Assembly: GCF_017313105.1 (NCBI RefSeq)
Contig: NZ_JAFLND010000003.1
Span: forward strand, 248,001-312,000
DNA from: [Muricauda] lutisoli (nom. illeg.)
GTDB taxonomy: Bacteria > Bacteroidota > Bacteroidia > Flavobacteriales > Flavobacteriaceae
Reading direction: 5' to 3'
Length of the DNA: 64,000 bases
Shown here: positions 43,669-52,523 of the stretch, piece after piece
Numbering within the stretch: position 1 is the first letter of the stretch
Layout: the number at the start of each line of letters is the position of its first letter
Notes under the pieces: generated by a model
Told to the model about the DNA's origin: nothing
What the model saw: only the letters and a program-made list of their open reading frames with translations
The model's database searches: none
Made by a program: the position numbers and the translations under genes

Positions 43669-45504
43669 ATGCTGCCACTGCTGATTATCTTAGGGGTTAC
43701 CATTTTTCTATTTGTATGGGGTAAATTCCCTCCGGATGTAGTGGCTCTCATGGCCATGCTCTCACTTTTTCTCACAGGAATTTTGAATATTAGTGAGACC
43801 TTGGCAGGGTTTAGCAATCCAACGGTAATTATGATTGCGGCCCTATTTATCATTGGGGAAGGACTTTCCAGAACTGGTTGGACGGCTATGGCAGGTCAGT
43901 TTTTCGTGAAATGGGCCAGAAAGAATATTTCCCGCTTATTGGTCATTGTTACCTTGGGATCCAGTTTGCTTTCCGGTTTTGTGAGCAATACAGGGACGGT
44001 TGCTGCATTGCTTCCAGTTACCGTAACTGCAGCTTGGAATGCGGGAACACTGCCATCAAAATTATTGATTCCCGTGGCCTTTGGTTCCAATACGGGCGGA
44101 CTGCTCACCTTAACAGGTACACCACCCAATATTATTGTGAGCAATGCTTTGTCCGAAAATGGATTTACGGGTTTTTCGTTCTTTGAATTTGGATTGATAG
44201 GAGTGCCGCTCCTTATTGTTTCCGTCCTCTATTTTAGGTATCTGGGTTACAAATTGCTTCCCGACCACAGGACAAATAACAAGCCCATGGCCATAGATCA
44301 GGAAATGCACAAATGGATAGAAAACTACAGTATTGGTGATAATCTTTACCGATTACGTATCCGGTCCATGTCCCAATTGATAAATACCACAATAGGGGAA
44401 TGGGATTTTGAGAGCGAGCACAAGGTTTCGGTAATGCGATTAAAACGCAGACACCCCAATAAACTGCACCGAATACCACAGTTTGTGGAAATGCCCGGAT
44501 TGGATACCGAAATGCGTTATCACGATATTATTACTGTGAAAGGTGAACCAGAAGATGTGGATCGTCTCGTTTTAAAGTTCCATTTGGGTGTAATACCACT
44601 TAAGCCTGAAAAGGATATGCTCAAAAAAGAACTGATCAACCAAGAGGTGGGGATGGCAGAAATGATCATTACACCAAAATCTGTTTTTGTGGGCAAGACC
44701 ATTAATTTGGGTCACTACCTTCGTAAGACCGGGGTGCAACTATTGGCCGTATCACGGGACAATGCCCCCTTAACGGGAAAAATAAAAATCAAAGCAGGAG
44801 ATGCCTTTGTGATTCGTGGCCAATGGGAAAATATTATAGCGCTGAAATCGATGTACGAGAATCTGGTGATATCCGGAAGTCCTGAAGCTCTGTCCAAAAA
44901 TGTGGATCAACTCACTACAAGGAGTTATATTGCTTTAGGGACCTTAGTGTTGATGATTCTGCTTTTGGTGCTCAATATATTGCCCGGGGCCATTGCAGCA
45001 CTGGTATGTGCGGGAATCATGATGTTGACTGGATGTGTTCCCATATCAAAAGCATACAAGGGGATCAGCTGGACAAGTGTGGTGATGATCGCGGCCATGA
45101 TACCTATGGGATTGGCATTGCAAAAAACAGGTGTGGCACAATTGGCGGCCAATAGTCTAGTGGATACCTTGGGAAGTATACATCCCGTAGCCTTATTGGC
45201 AGGTATTTTCTTGTTGACTGCAGCTTTTAGTCAAACCATAAACAATTCGGCAACTGCAGTATTAATGGCGCCGATCGCTATTATGGCATCCACTACCTTG
45301 GGGGTTTCGCCAAAACCCTTTATGATTGCTGTTGCGGTAAGTGCCTCGACTGCGTTTTTAACCCCTGTGGGGACAACTACCAATGCCATGGTAATGGCAG
45401 CGGGCGGATATAAATTTATTGATTACGTAAAAGTGGGTGGGCCTTTGCTCCTGCTTTTCTTTATAGCAACATTAGTATTGGTTCCATGGATATGGAGCTT
45501 CTAA
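43669..45504 (+). CDS. SLC13/DASS-type transporter with RCK-C domains
   Basis: The 611-residue protein has five or six N-terminal helices (LLIILGVTIFLFVWGKFPPDVV, the SNTGTVAALLPV and TGTPPNIIVSNAL motifs of the CitT/ArsB superfamily), two cytoplasmic RCK-C/TrkA-C domains (about 200-385, with SQLINTTIGEWDF and SVFVGKTINLGHYL), then the second helix set with NNSATAVLMAPIA. Such YfbS-type proteins move dicarboxylates or sulfate. It sits between a USP and pckA, so a C4-dicarboxylate substrate is plausible. TTG 43660 is an alternative start. Confidence 0.88.
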   Translation: MLPLLIILGVTIFLFVWGKFPPDVVALMAMLSLFLTGILNISETLAGFSNPTVIMIAALFIIGEGLSRTGWTAMAGQFFVKWARKNISRLLVIVTLGSSLLSGFVSNTGTVAALLPVTVTAAWNAGTLPSKLLIPVAFGSNTGGLLTLTGTPPNIIVSNALSENGFTGFSFFEFGLIGVPLLIVSVLYFRYLGYKLLPDHRTNNKPMAIDQEMHKWIENYSIGDNLYRLRIRSMSQLINTTIGEWDFESEHKVSVMRLKRRHPNKLHRIPQFVEMPGLDTEMRYHDIITVKGEPEDVDRLVLKFHLGVIPLKPEKDMLKKELINQEVGMAEMIITPKSVFVGKTINLGHYLRKTGVQLLAVSRDNAPLTGKIKIKAGDAFVIRGQWENIIALKSMYENLVISGSPEALSKNVDQLTTRSYIALGTLVLMILLLVLNILPGAIAALVCAGIMMLTGCVPISKAYKGISWTSVVMIAAMIPMGLALQKTGVAQLAANSLVDTLGSIHPVALLAGIFLLTAAFSQTINNSATAVLMAPIAIMASTTLGVSPKPFMIAVAVSASTAFLTPVGTTTNAMVMAAGGYKFIDYVKVGGPLLLLFFIATLVLVPWIWSF

Positions 45505-45521
45505 CCATTAAAACCACAATT

Positions 45522-47138
45522 ATGAGCACAACCAAAGATCTTAGTAAGTATGGATTGAAAAATGTCCGGGCGCAATGGAATCTTGATGCTGAAACGTTAC
45601 AAAAACTTACACTTGAAAAGGGCATGGGAGTAGAAACCGAAAATGGCACCCTTTGCGTGAACACGGGAAAGTTTACAGGAAGGTCGCCCAAAGACCGGTT
45701 TTTGGTAAAAGATGATTATACCAAGGACAAAGTATGGTGGGGCAGGATCAACAAACCTGTATCCCCTGAGAACTTTGACAAGTTATACGATGAGATAACA
45801 AATTACCTCGATGGCAAGGAAGTTTTTGTAAGGGATGCCTACGTGTGCGCAGACCCAAAATACAGAATGAATGTTAGAACCATCACCGAATATCCTTGGT
45901 CCAACTACTTCATTAAAAACATGTTCCTGCGTTTGGATGAGAGCGAGCTCGAGGATTTTGAAGAAGAGTGGTTAGTACTTTGTGCACCAGGTTATGAAGC
46001 CCAAAATCCATCTGAATATGGCATATTGAGCGGAAATTTCTCCATCCTTAATTTCACCAAAAAAATTGCCTTGGTAGGCGGGTCTGCCTATACCGGGGAA
46101 ATGAAAAAAGGTATTTTCTCCGCACTAAACCTTATCCTGCCCACTGAAAAAGAGGTGCTCCCAATGCACTGCTCCGCCAATGTTGGTGAAGCTGGGGACA
46201 CCGCAATTTTCTTTGGATTGTCCGGAACAGGTAAAACCACTTTGTCCGCAGACCCAGAGCGTAAACTTATCGGGGACGATGAGCACGGTTGGACCAAAGA
46301 GGACACCATCTTTAACTTTGAAGGTGGGTGCTATGCCAAAGTAATCGATCTTACCGAGGAAAAGGAACCTGACATTTTCAGGGCCATCAGACCTGGAGCG
46401 CTATTGGAAAATGTGGTGTTCAAAGAAGGAACAAAAGAAGTGGATTTCTTCGATAGTTCCATCACACAGAACACACGGGTAAGTTATCCTATTTACCATA
46501 TCGATAACATACAAGAGCCATCCTATGCATCCAACCCTAAAAATATCTTTTTCTTAACTTGTGATGCATTTGGCGTATTACCGCCGGTATCTAAATTGAC
46601 CCCAGGCCAAGCAGCTTACCACTTTATTTCGGGCTATACGGCTAAGGTTGCAGGAACAGAGGCAGGTATTACGGAGCCCGTGCCATCGTTCTCGGCCTGT
46701 TTTGGAGAGCCTTTTATGCCATTGCACCCCACAGTTTATGCTGAAATGCTAAGCGAAAAAATGAAAGCCTCCGGAGTTAATGTGTGGCTGATCAATACCG
46801 GATGGAGTGGAGGACCTTACGGAGTGGGGTCTAGAATTAAACTGAAATATACGAGAGCAATGATTTCTGCCATTCTCGAAGGTAAATTGGACGATGTGGA
46901 TTTTGATACGCACCCCATTTTTGGATTACATATGCCAAAATATTGCCCGGGCGTTCCTACGGAAATGTTGGACCCAATGAATACTTGGTTGCAAAAAGGA
47001 GCTTATGTAAGCAAAGCGATACAATTGGCGCATTCGTTCCATATCAACTTCGATAAGTTTGCAAGCCAAGCTTCGGAGGAAATTATGAATGGTGGTCCGC
47101 TAATTGATTCGCACCATAGTTTAACGGAACATCTTTAA
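45522..47138 (+). CDS. pckA: Phosphoenolpyruvate carboxykinase (ATP)
   Basis: The 538-residue enzyme converts oxaloacetate and ATP to phosphoenolpyruvate. It has the N-terminal TGRSPKDRF loop, the kinase-1a P-loop GLSGTGKTTLS, the metal motif LIGDDEHGW, and R/K residues in EAGITEPVPSFSACFG. The start at 45522 (MSTTKDLSKYGLKN) matches the family; an earlier frame from 45486 overlaps the transporter and is rejected. The gap to the transporter is 17 bases, consistent with one operon. Confidence 0.96.
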   Translation: MSTTKDLSKYGLKNVRAQWNLDAETLQKLTLEKGMGVETENGTLCVNTGKFTGRSPKDRFLVKDDYTKDKVWWGRINKPVSPENFDKLYDEITNYLDGKEVFVRDAYVCADPKYRMNVRTITEYPWSNYFIKNMFLRLDESELEDFEEEWLVLCAPGYEAQNPSEYGILSGNFSILNFTKKIALVGGSAYTGEMKKGIFSALNLILPTEKEVLPMHCSANVGEAGDTAIFFGLSGTGKTTLSADPERKLIGDDEHGWTKEDTIFNFEGGCYAKVIDLTEEKEPDIFRAIRPGALLENVVFKEGTKEVDFFDSSITQNTRVSYPIYHIDNIQEPSYASNPKNIFFLTCDAFGVLPPVSKLTPGQAAYHFISGYTAKVAGTEAGITEPVPSFSACFGEPFMPLHPTVYAEMLSEKMKASGVNVWLINTGWSGGPYGVGSRIKLKYTRAMISAILEGKLDDVDFDTHPIFGLHMPKYCPGVPTEMLDPMNTWLQKGAYVSKAIQLAHSFHINFDKFASQASEEIMNGGPLIDSHHSLTEHL

Positions 47139-47150
47139 GACCTAAATAAA

Positions 47151-48470
47151 GTGAATAGCACAAATAGATTTCATATAGAAAGCTTGGGGGCGCCTAAATT
47201 CAAGTCGCCCCTTGAGCTAAGTACGCTAAAGGGGGACCATATATTCGATTTTATCAGAGAATCCGATAAGCTGGTCTTTGACCTTTCCATGGAACATTAC
47301 CAACAATGTTTAAAAAATGGGGAAGAGCCGCTTTGTTTGGAAAAGGCGGGCCCACGGCAAAATCTTTTTTTTGATTCGGATAAGGCTACTGCGGCCATAG
47401 TTACATGTGGAGGTTTATGTCCTGGTATTAACAATGTGATACGGGGTTTGGTGATGGCACTACATTATTTCTATGGAGTTAAAAAAATTATAGGGGTGCC
47501 ATATGGCTATGAAGGCCTTAATCCAGAAAAAGGACATGACTTGATACAATTGACGCCAGAAAAAGTAAAGGATATCCATCAATTTGGAGGTACATATTTG
47601 GGCTCGTCCAGAGGGGCGCAAGATGTTTCCGTGATGGTGGATACCTTGGAGGAAAACAAGGTGGATATGCTATTTGCCATTGGAGGTGATGGAACCTTAA
47701 AAGGCGTAAACGCCTTAGGTGAAGAAATCTCAAGGAGAAACGCTAAAATCAGTGTGGTAGGAATACCAAAGACCATTGATAACGATATCGACCTGATCGA
47801 TGAATCCTTTGGTTTTGAAACTGCTTTTGATGTGGCAAGTCCTATTTTGCGAGATGCCCATAATGAAGCGACAGGAGCTTATAATGGAATCTCCATTATC
47901 AAGTTAATGGGAAGGGATAGTGGTTTTATCGCTGCTTCTGCCGCTTTGGCTATGCCCGTGGTAAATTTTGTACTGATTCCCGAAATGGATTTTGCCCTGG
48001 AAGGAGAAAAAGGGTTTTTAAAAGTATTGGAACAGCGCCTTCACGAAAAAAAACATGCGGTGATCGTAGTTGCCGAAGGAGCGGGACAAAAACTCTTTAA
48101 GGACAGAAAGATCGTTAAAGACGCATCTGGGAACATTCAGCACGAGGATATTGGAGTTTTACTCAAGGAAAAAATCGTGGAATACTTCGAGGGTAAAAGC
48201 CCTGTGACCATAAAATATATCGACCCCAGTTACATTGTTCGGTGTGCTCCGGCAAACTCCAGCGATAGCGTGTTCTGCAGTAGGTTGGCCTACCAGGCAG
48301 TACATGGTGCAATGGCAGGTAAAACCAAATTTGTGGCCAGTAGGGTCAACAATCGATATGTGTATGTGCCCATTTCCGAAGTCACTAAAAAACGAAAAAA
48401 AATAGACATTGAAGGAGAGTTTTGGTTCTCGGTACTACAAAGTACGGGGCAACCTTTTTCTTTAGGATAG
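47151..48470 (+). CDS. ATP/PPi-dependent 6-phosphofructokinase (group II type)
   Basis: The 439-residue protein starts at GTG 47151, 12 bases after pckA. It has CGGLCPGINNVIRGLV (phosphate donor loop), FAIGGDGTLKGV, the catalytic segment VGIPKTIDNDIDLIDESFGFETA (PKTIDND) and MGRDSGFIAA. The length and the GGDGT motif are those of long group II PFK. GGDGT rather than GGDDT favours ATP as donor. Its place next to gluconeogenic pckA is noteworthy (see findings). Confidence 0.93.
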   Translation: MNSTNRFHIESLGAPKFKSPLELSTLKGDHIFDFIRESDKLVFDLSMEHYQQCLKNGEEPLCLEKAGPRQNLFFDSDKATAAIVTCGGLCPGINNVIRGLVMALHYFYGVKKIIGVPYGYEGLNPEKGHDLIQLTPEKVKDIHQFGGTYLGSSRGAQDVSVMVDTLEENKVDMLFAIGGDGTLKGVNALGEEISRRNAKISVVGIPKTIDNDIDLIDESFGFETAFDVASPILRDAHNEATGAYNGISIIKLMGRDSGFIAASAALAMPVVNFVLIPEMDFALEGEKGFLKVLEQRLHEKKHAVIVVAEGAGQKLFKDRKIVKDASGNIQHEDIGVLLKEKIVEYFEGKSPVTIKYIDPSYIVRCAPANSSDSVFCSRLAYQAVHGAMAGKTKFVASRVNNRYVYVPISEVTKKRKKIDIEGEFWFSVLQSTGQPFSLG

Positions 48471-48487
48471 ATGGAAGCAATTTAAAC

Positions 48488-48530
48488 TGACAATTGTCAT
48501 TAAATCTTTTCTTTAGTAGTTATAGATTTG
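48488..48530 (+). promoter_or_regulatory. FNR-type promoter of the hibernation-factor gene
   Basis: The perfect 12-base palindrome TGACAATTGTCA (48488-48499, centre 48493.5) is 29.5 bp from the perfect -7 box TAGATTTG (48523-48530). Transcription is predicted near 48535, 17 bases before ATG 48552. Confidence 0.82.
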
Positions 48531-48551
48531 AATGTAATCAAAACAATAATC

Positions 48552-48851
48552 ATGGAAGTACATGTTCAATATCAAAAAATGATGACCAGTGAATCATTGA
48601 CCCAATTGTTAATGAAAAAACTGGAGGGTTTAGAAAACAAATACAGTTGGTTGATCAAAGCCAACGTACTTTTTAAAGAAGAGAACTACAGTTCTGGAGA
48701 AGGCAAAATTTGCGAAATAGAACTGAGTGCCCCGGGTCCTAGGATTTTTGCAAAGTCCAATACGGATGATTTTGAAAAATCCATGGCAAATACCATTGAA
48801 GATTTAAAAAGACAGTTAGAAAAAAGGCAAGCTACATTTGCTACCCACTAA
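48552..48851 (+). CDS. HPF/RaiA-family ribosome hibernation factor (short form)
   Basis: From ATG 48552 (MEVHVQYQKMMTSESL) the 99-residue protein has the beta-alpha-beta-beta-beta-alpha HPF fold, with the terminal helix FEKSMANTIEDLKRQLEKRQ characteristic of the family. HPF proteins stall or dimerise ribosomes in stationary or stressed cells. The earlier TTG at 48528 overlaps the -7 box and is rejected. The perfect FNR-type promoter suggests induction at low oxygen. Confidence 0.88.
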   Translation: MEVHVQYQKMMTSESLTQLLMKKLEGLENKYSWLIKANVLFKEENYSSGEGKICEIELSAPGPRIFAKSNTDDFEKSMANTIEDLKRQLEKRQATFATH

Positions 48852-48896
48852 ATAAAAACAAATCCATTCTGCGCATCAATCGTTAAAACTATTGTC

Positions 48897-49523
48897 ATGA
48901 AATCAAAATTAATTGCTTTAAGCCTGCTTTTACTAATGGGTTGTTCCTCCACTAGGTTGGTCAGTACCTGGAAGAACCCGGATATCGTTCTTTTTGATGC
49001 TTACCAAGTGCTGGTTGTGGGTATGATACAAGATGACAATGCCCGGATGGAGTTCGAGACCGGTTTTGCGGATGCTTTAAAGCAACAAGGTATTGATGCG
49101 GTGCGCAGTATGGATGTTTTTGATGTAGAATTTACTTCAGGGAAAAGGTCCGAAAAGGAATTGGAGGAAGTGGAGCAACAACTTTTGGATAAAGGCTTTG
49201 ATGCTATTTTGTTCACTAAAGTTGTGGGTACAGAGAACAGAAGAACATTTAGGGAGCATATAAACGATGTGGATAGAATGTTGATGCGTTTCTCTACGGA
49301 TTATTTAGAGCACCAAGAGATTTACTTCGACCCTGAATATTACGATACCTTCAATATTTACCATGCAGAAACTTCCCTGTACTGTATATGTGTTGGAAAA
49401 GAAATAGAATTGATTTGGAGGGGAGAAGTGGACGTAACAGAGCCTGCTAATGTAAACAAAACTATAGACTCCTACATAAAGTTGGTGACAAAGTCAATGG
49501 GAGAGCAAGATGTTATTTTTTAG
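48897..49523 (+). CDS. Lipoprotein of unknown function
   Basis: The 208-residue product has a lipoprotein signal (LIALSLLLLMGCSST, Cys16). The mature part begins LVSTWKNPDIVLFDAYQVLVVG, resembling the DUF4136-like start in which STW...P is conserved, and contains a long acidic helix (SEKELEEVEQQLLDKGFDAIL). Function is unknown. It follows the hibernation factor after 45 bp and is probably co-transcribed. Its stop shares bases with a convergent small gene at 49520. Confidence 0.85.
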   Translation: MKSKLIALSLLLLMGCSSTRLVSTWKNPDIVLFDAYQVLVVGMIQDDNARMEFETGFADALKQQGIDAVRSMDVFDVEFTSGKRSEKELEEVEQQLLDKGFDAILFTKVVGTENRRTFREHINDVDRMLMRFSTDYLEHQEIYFDPEYYDTFNIYHAETSLYCICVGKEIELIWRGEVDVTEPANVNKTIDSYIKLVTKSMGEQDVIF

Positions 49524-49669
49524 GAAGAGAGCCCTATGGCTTCCAATACCCCTAAAAGGTCCAAAGCAATTAAAACAGGAATTGCTATCAGTATTACGAT
49601 CAATACAAAAACCATGACCCGCAAAAAGCCGACCATGAGTTTGTTTCCAAAACTAATTTCATCCGCCAT
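49520..49669 (-). CDS. Small single-helix membrane protein (49 residues)
   Basis: This frame encodes 49 residues: a short polar N-terminus (MADEISFGNKLM), one long hydrophobic helix (VFVLIVILIAIPVLIALDLL) and a short tail. I do not recognise a family. Support comes from the coherent membrane-protein composition and from the tail-to-tail overlap with the lipoprotein gene (stop codons share TTA of TTAG, 49520-49523), a layout seen three more times in the window. The remaining 105 bases to the next gene show nothing recognisable. Confidence 0.6.
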   Translation of the reverse strand: MADEISFGNKLMVGFLRVMVFVLIVILIAIPVLIALDLLGVLEAIGLSS

Positions 49670-49774
49670 AATAGTGTAATTTCCTTCAATTTACGGAATT
49701 ATTTGCGCATTACCTTTACATGGAAACCCAATATTCGATTAACGGATGTATTTATACCATGTGCTGTAAACCAA

Positions 49775-51166
49775 TTATTTGGAGTCTTCTTGTTTTCTGC
49801 TGAGCAGTTTCCCCAGCTCTTCCAATGAGATTCCTTTCGTCTCGGGCATCATAAAGATTACCCAAAGTAATTGAAGCACCATCATAACGGCAAAAAAGAT
49901 AAATATAGGCCAAGGGTTATCTTTGAACACACCTATTTCAGCATCTAAAAAGGTAGGTGTGAGCAAGGTGATCAAAGCAGCGAATACCCAATGTGTCCCA
50001 GTTCCCCAAGACTGCCCATACGAGCGAACTTTGTTCGGGAATATTTCAGAAATAAAAACCCATATCACAGCACCTTGGCCGATAGCGTGGGATGCGATGA
50101 ATATCAAAATAAAGCTGAGGAGAAGCACAGAATTCGCTCCAGAATAAAAGCACCATCCCACCATGGCCAAACTTACAATGTAGCCAATGGAGCCAATATA
50201 CATTAACTGCTTACGACCCAGTTTGTCAATAAGAGAGATTCCCACAAATGTGAAAATCAAATTTATGACCCCGATGGATATGGAACTAAAGAGCGATTCC
50301 CCGGAGGCCAATCCTGCCCGTTCCAATATTTCCGGAGCGTAATACAACACAAAATTAATACCGGACAGTTGGTTGAAAAATGCGATTAAAAAGGCTAGTA
50401 CCAACGATTTGTTGTATTTGCCGGAAAACAGATTGTCCTTGGTCTTCTCTGTAGTGTCCAACAAAGCAACCTTTATCTGTTCCAAATGAACGGAAGCCCT
50501 ATCTTTTGCAATCCCTAGGAGGGTAATGGATTCGATTACTATGGCATCTGCATGGTTTTTCATTAACAACCACCTTGGGCTGTTAGGTATTTTAAACACC
50601 ATGATGGTATAAATGAGCGCTGGCAATCCTTCGATACCCAACATCCATCGCCAAGCTATGTTTTCATCAAAAATTATCCCGATGAGGTAGTTGGATATAA
50701 AAGCAATCAAAATTCCAAAAACAATGTTGAACTGGTACATGGCCGTTAACCTTCCACGAGTCTGTGCAGTAGAAATTTCGGAGATGTATACGGGAGCCGC
50801 TACCGAAGAAGCGCCTACACCTACACCACCTATAAACCTGAAAAGCGAAAAACTATAAGGCTCTGGCGCCAAGGCGGAACCGATCGCCGATGCAAAATAA
50901 AGCACCCCTATCCAAAACAGGGTTTTTTTTCTTCCCAAACGATCTGTGGGAATACCGCCGAAAAGTGAGCCTAAAACGGTTCCCCAAAGCGCCATGGACA
51001 TAATAAAGATGCCGTGAAAAGTAAAAATGGAGTCTCCCAAAAACCAATTGGTGTCCCATATTTCTTTTATAGGTTGGTTGGCACCGGAAATAACCACTGT
51101 GTCGAACCCAAACAAAAAGCCCGCTAGGGCCGCTGTCAATGAAATTCTAAAAATACGCTTGTCCAT
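49775..51166 (-). CDS. Sugar porter (MFS) transporter
   Basis: The 463-residue protein has 12 membrane helices and the sugar-porter signatures: GFLFGFDTVVISGA near the start, GGIPTDRLGRKKTL between helices 2 and 3, RFIGGVGVGASSVAAPVYISEI, PNSPRWLL after helix 6, QLSGINFVLYYAPEI in helix 7 and the VWVFISEIFPNKVRS motif (here IWVFISEIFP). It imports monosaccharides or polyols, probably with protons. It lies 32 bp downstream of the Kdo transferase on the same strand. Confidence 0.94.
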   Translation of the reverse strand: MDKRIFRISLTAALAGFLFGFDTVVISGANQPIKEIWDTNWFLGDSIFTFHGIFIMSMALWGTVLGSLFGGIPTDRLGRKKTLFWIGVLYFASAIGSALAPEPYSFSLFRFIGGVGVGASSVAAPVYISEISTAQTRGRLTAMYQFNIVFGILIAFISNYLIGIIFDENIAWRWMLGIEGLPALIYTIMVFKIPNSPRWLLMKNHADAIVIESITLLGIAKDRASVHLEQIKVALLDTTEKTKDNLFSGKYNKSLVLAFLIAFFNQLSGINFVLYYAPEILERAGLASGESLFSSISIGVINLIFTFVGISLIDKLGRKQLMYIGSIGYIVSLAMVGWCFYSGANSVLLLSFILIFIASHAIGQGAVIWVFISEIFPNKVRSYGQSWGTGTHWVFAALITLLTPTFLDAEIGVFKDNPWPIFIFFAVMMVLQLLWVIFMMPETKGISLEELGKLLSRKQEDSK

Positions 51167-51198
51167 ATGGGATGAATTTTGTTAAAGCTAACCAAATT

Positions 51199-52443
51199 TT
51201 ACAAAATGCTGGAAATGTATTTCATGATCAAGTCAGCTGCACCTCGGTTGGAGATAATATAATTGGAGTTGATGTCCCCTATGTTTTTAATGGAAATGGG
51301 CTTGTTTAACAGCTCGCCCATTAAATTATCGAAACTATCCTGACTGGAAACGGGAATGATACCACCTTCGTTGACCAAGTCTTCTGCCTCCTTGAAGCCT
51401 TCAAATTGGGGCCCAATGATAATCGGAATTCCAAAAACAGCAGGCTCCATAGTGTTGTGCAATCCCGTGGCAAAACCTCCGCCCACATAAGCGATGTTAG
51501 CATAACTGTAAATTTTGGTCAGCAATCCAATGGTATCAATAATGAGGACATCGACCTCTTTTAGATTTTGGTTGCCCAATTCCGAATAACGTACCACGCT
51601 TTTTTTTAGAGCAGAGGCAATTTTATCGATATGAGTAGGCTTTATTTCATGGGGAGCTATCACATACTTTACCTTTTCGTTGGAGTTGTTCATGTAATTG
51701 ATCAGGATTTTTTCATCTTCGGGCCAAGTACTGCCCGCTACCAAACACATTTGATTGTTCTTGAAACGATCCATAAAATCCAAATGGTTGTCGCGCTTCA
51801 ATATTTCGGAAACACGGTCTAACCTGGTATCGCCACCAATACTGGAATTGTTTAGGCCGATGGATTCCAAAAGCACTTTGGACTTTTTATCCTGAACAAA
51901 ATAATGATCGAATTTCCGCAAACTCTCTCGCATAAATCCCCCAAAGGATTTAAAATAGATCTGCCTCTCCGAAAAAATGGCCGAGACCAAAATGGTAGGA
52001 GTATTTCTTTTCTTGAGATGATATAGGTAATTGGGCCAGACTTCGTACTTGACAAAAATGGCCAGCTCTGGATTCACTAGACTTAAAAAGCGCTTTGCTT
52101 TGTAACTACTGTCCATAGGCAGATAAACTACCACATCGGCAACCGGAGTATCCTTTTTGACCTCGTATCCCGAGGGTGAAAAAAAGCTGAGAACCAATTT
52201 ATGTTCAGGATAATTGGAGCGTAATCTTTCCAAAATGGGCAGGCCTTGTTCAAACTCGCCAAGGGAAGCTACGTGCATCCAGATGGTTTTGTCCGTTTGG
52301 CTCAGTTGCTCTTCCAACAAGGGAAAAGTACTCTTTCTGCCTTGCACGAACAATTTGATTTTAGCATTGAAAAGCGCGACCACTTTTAGCACAAGCCAAG
52401 CGAGGTTGATCAGGATGTTATATAGAAAACGCAAGGGCATCAT
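51199..52443 (-). CDS. kdtA: 3-deoxy-D-manno-octulosonic acid transferase (KdtA/WaaA)
   Basis: The 414-residue enzyme adds Kdo to lipid A. It has an N-terminal membrane anchor (FLYNILINLAWLVLKVVALF), the catalytic MHVASLGEFEQGLPIL (Glu general base), FFSPSGYEV, the PMDSSYKAKRFLSLVNPELAIFVKYEVWPNYL segment, and a C-terminal GT-B fold (GGGFATGLHNTMEPAVFGIPIIIGP). All are standard for this inner-membrane enzyme. Either of two adjacent ATGs (52443, 52440) could be the start. Confidence 0.94.
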   Translation of the reverse strand: MMPLRFLYNILINLAWLVLKVVALFNAKIKLFVQGRKSTFPLLEEQLSQTDKTIWMHVASLGEFEQGLPILERLRSNYPEHKLVLSFFSPSGYEVKKDTPVADVVVYLPMDSSYKAKRFLSLVNPELAIFVKYEVWPNYLYHLKKRNTPTILVSAIFSERQIYFKSFGGFMRESLRKFDHYFVQDKKSKVLLESIGLNNSSIGGDTRLDRVSEILKRDNHLDFMDRFKNNQMCLVAGSTWPEDEKILINYMNNSNEKVKYVIAPHEIKPTHIDKIASALKKSVVRYSELGNQNLKEVDVLIIDTIGLLTKIYSYANIAYVGGGFATGLHNTMEPAVFGIPIIIGPQFEGFKEAEDLVNEGGIIPVSSQDSFDNLMGELLNKPISIKNIGDINSNYIISNRGAADLIMKYISSIL

Positions 52444-52497
52444 TTTTCGCTAAAATACATTCTTTCGGTCAGAGACCATTATGGCATCTTAATTTCT

Positions 52498-52505
52498 TAA
52501 TTTTG
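52498..52505 (+). promoter_or_regulatory. -7 box of the DegT aminotransferase gene
   Basis: TAATTTTG matches TAnnTTTG and predicts transcription near 52510, 14 bases before ATG 52524. Confidence 0.6.
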
Positions 52506-52523
52506 ACCTATTAATTTATTCCA

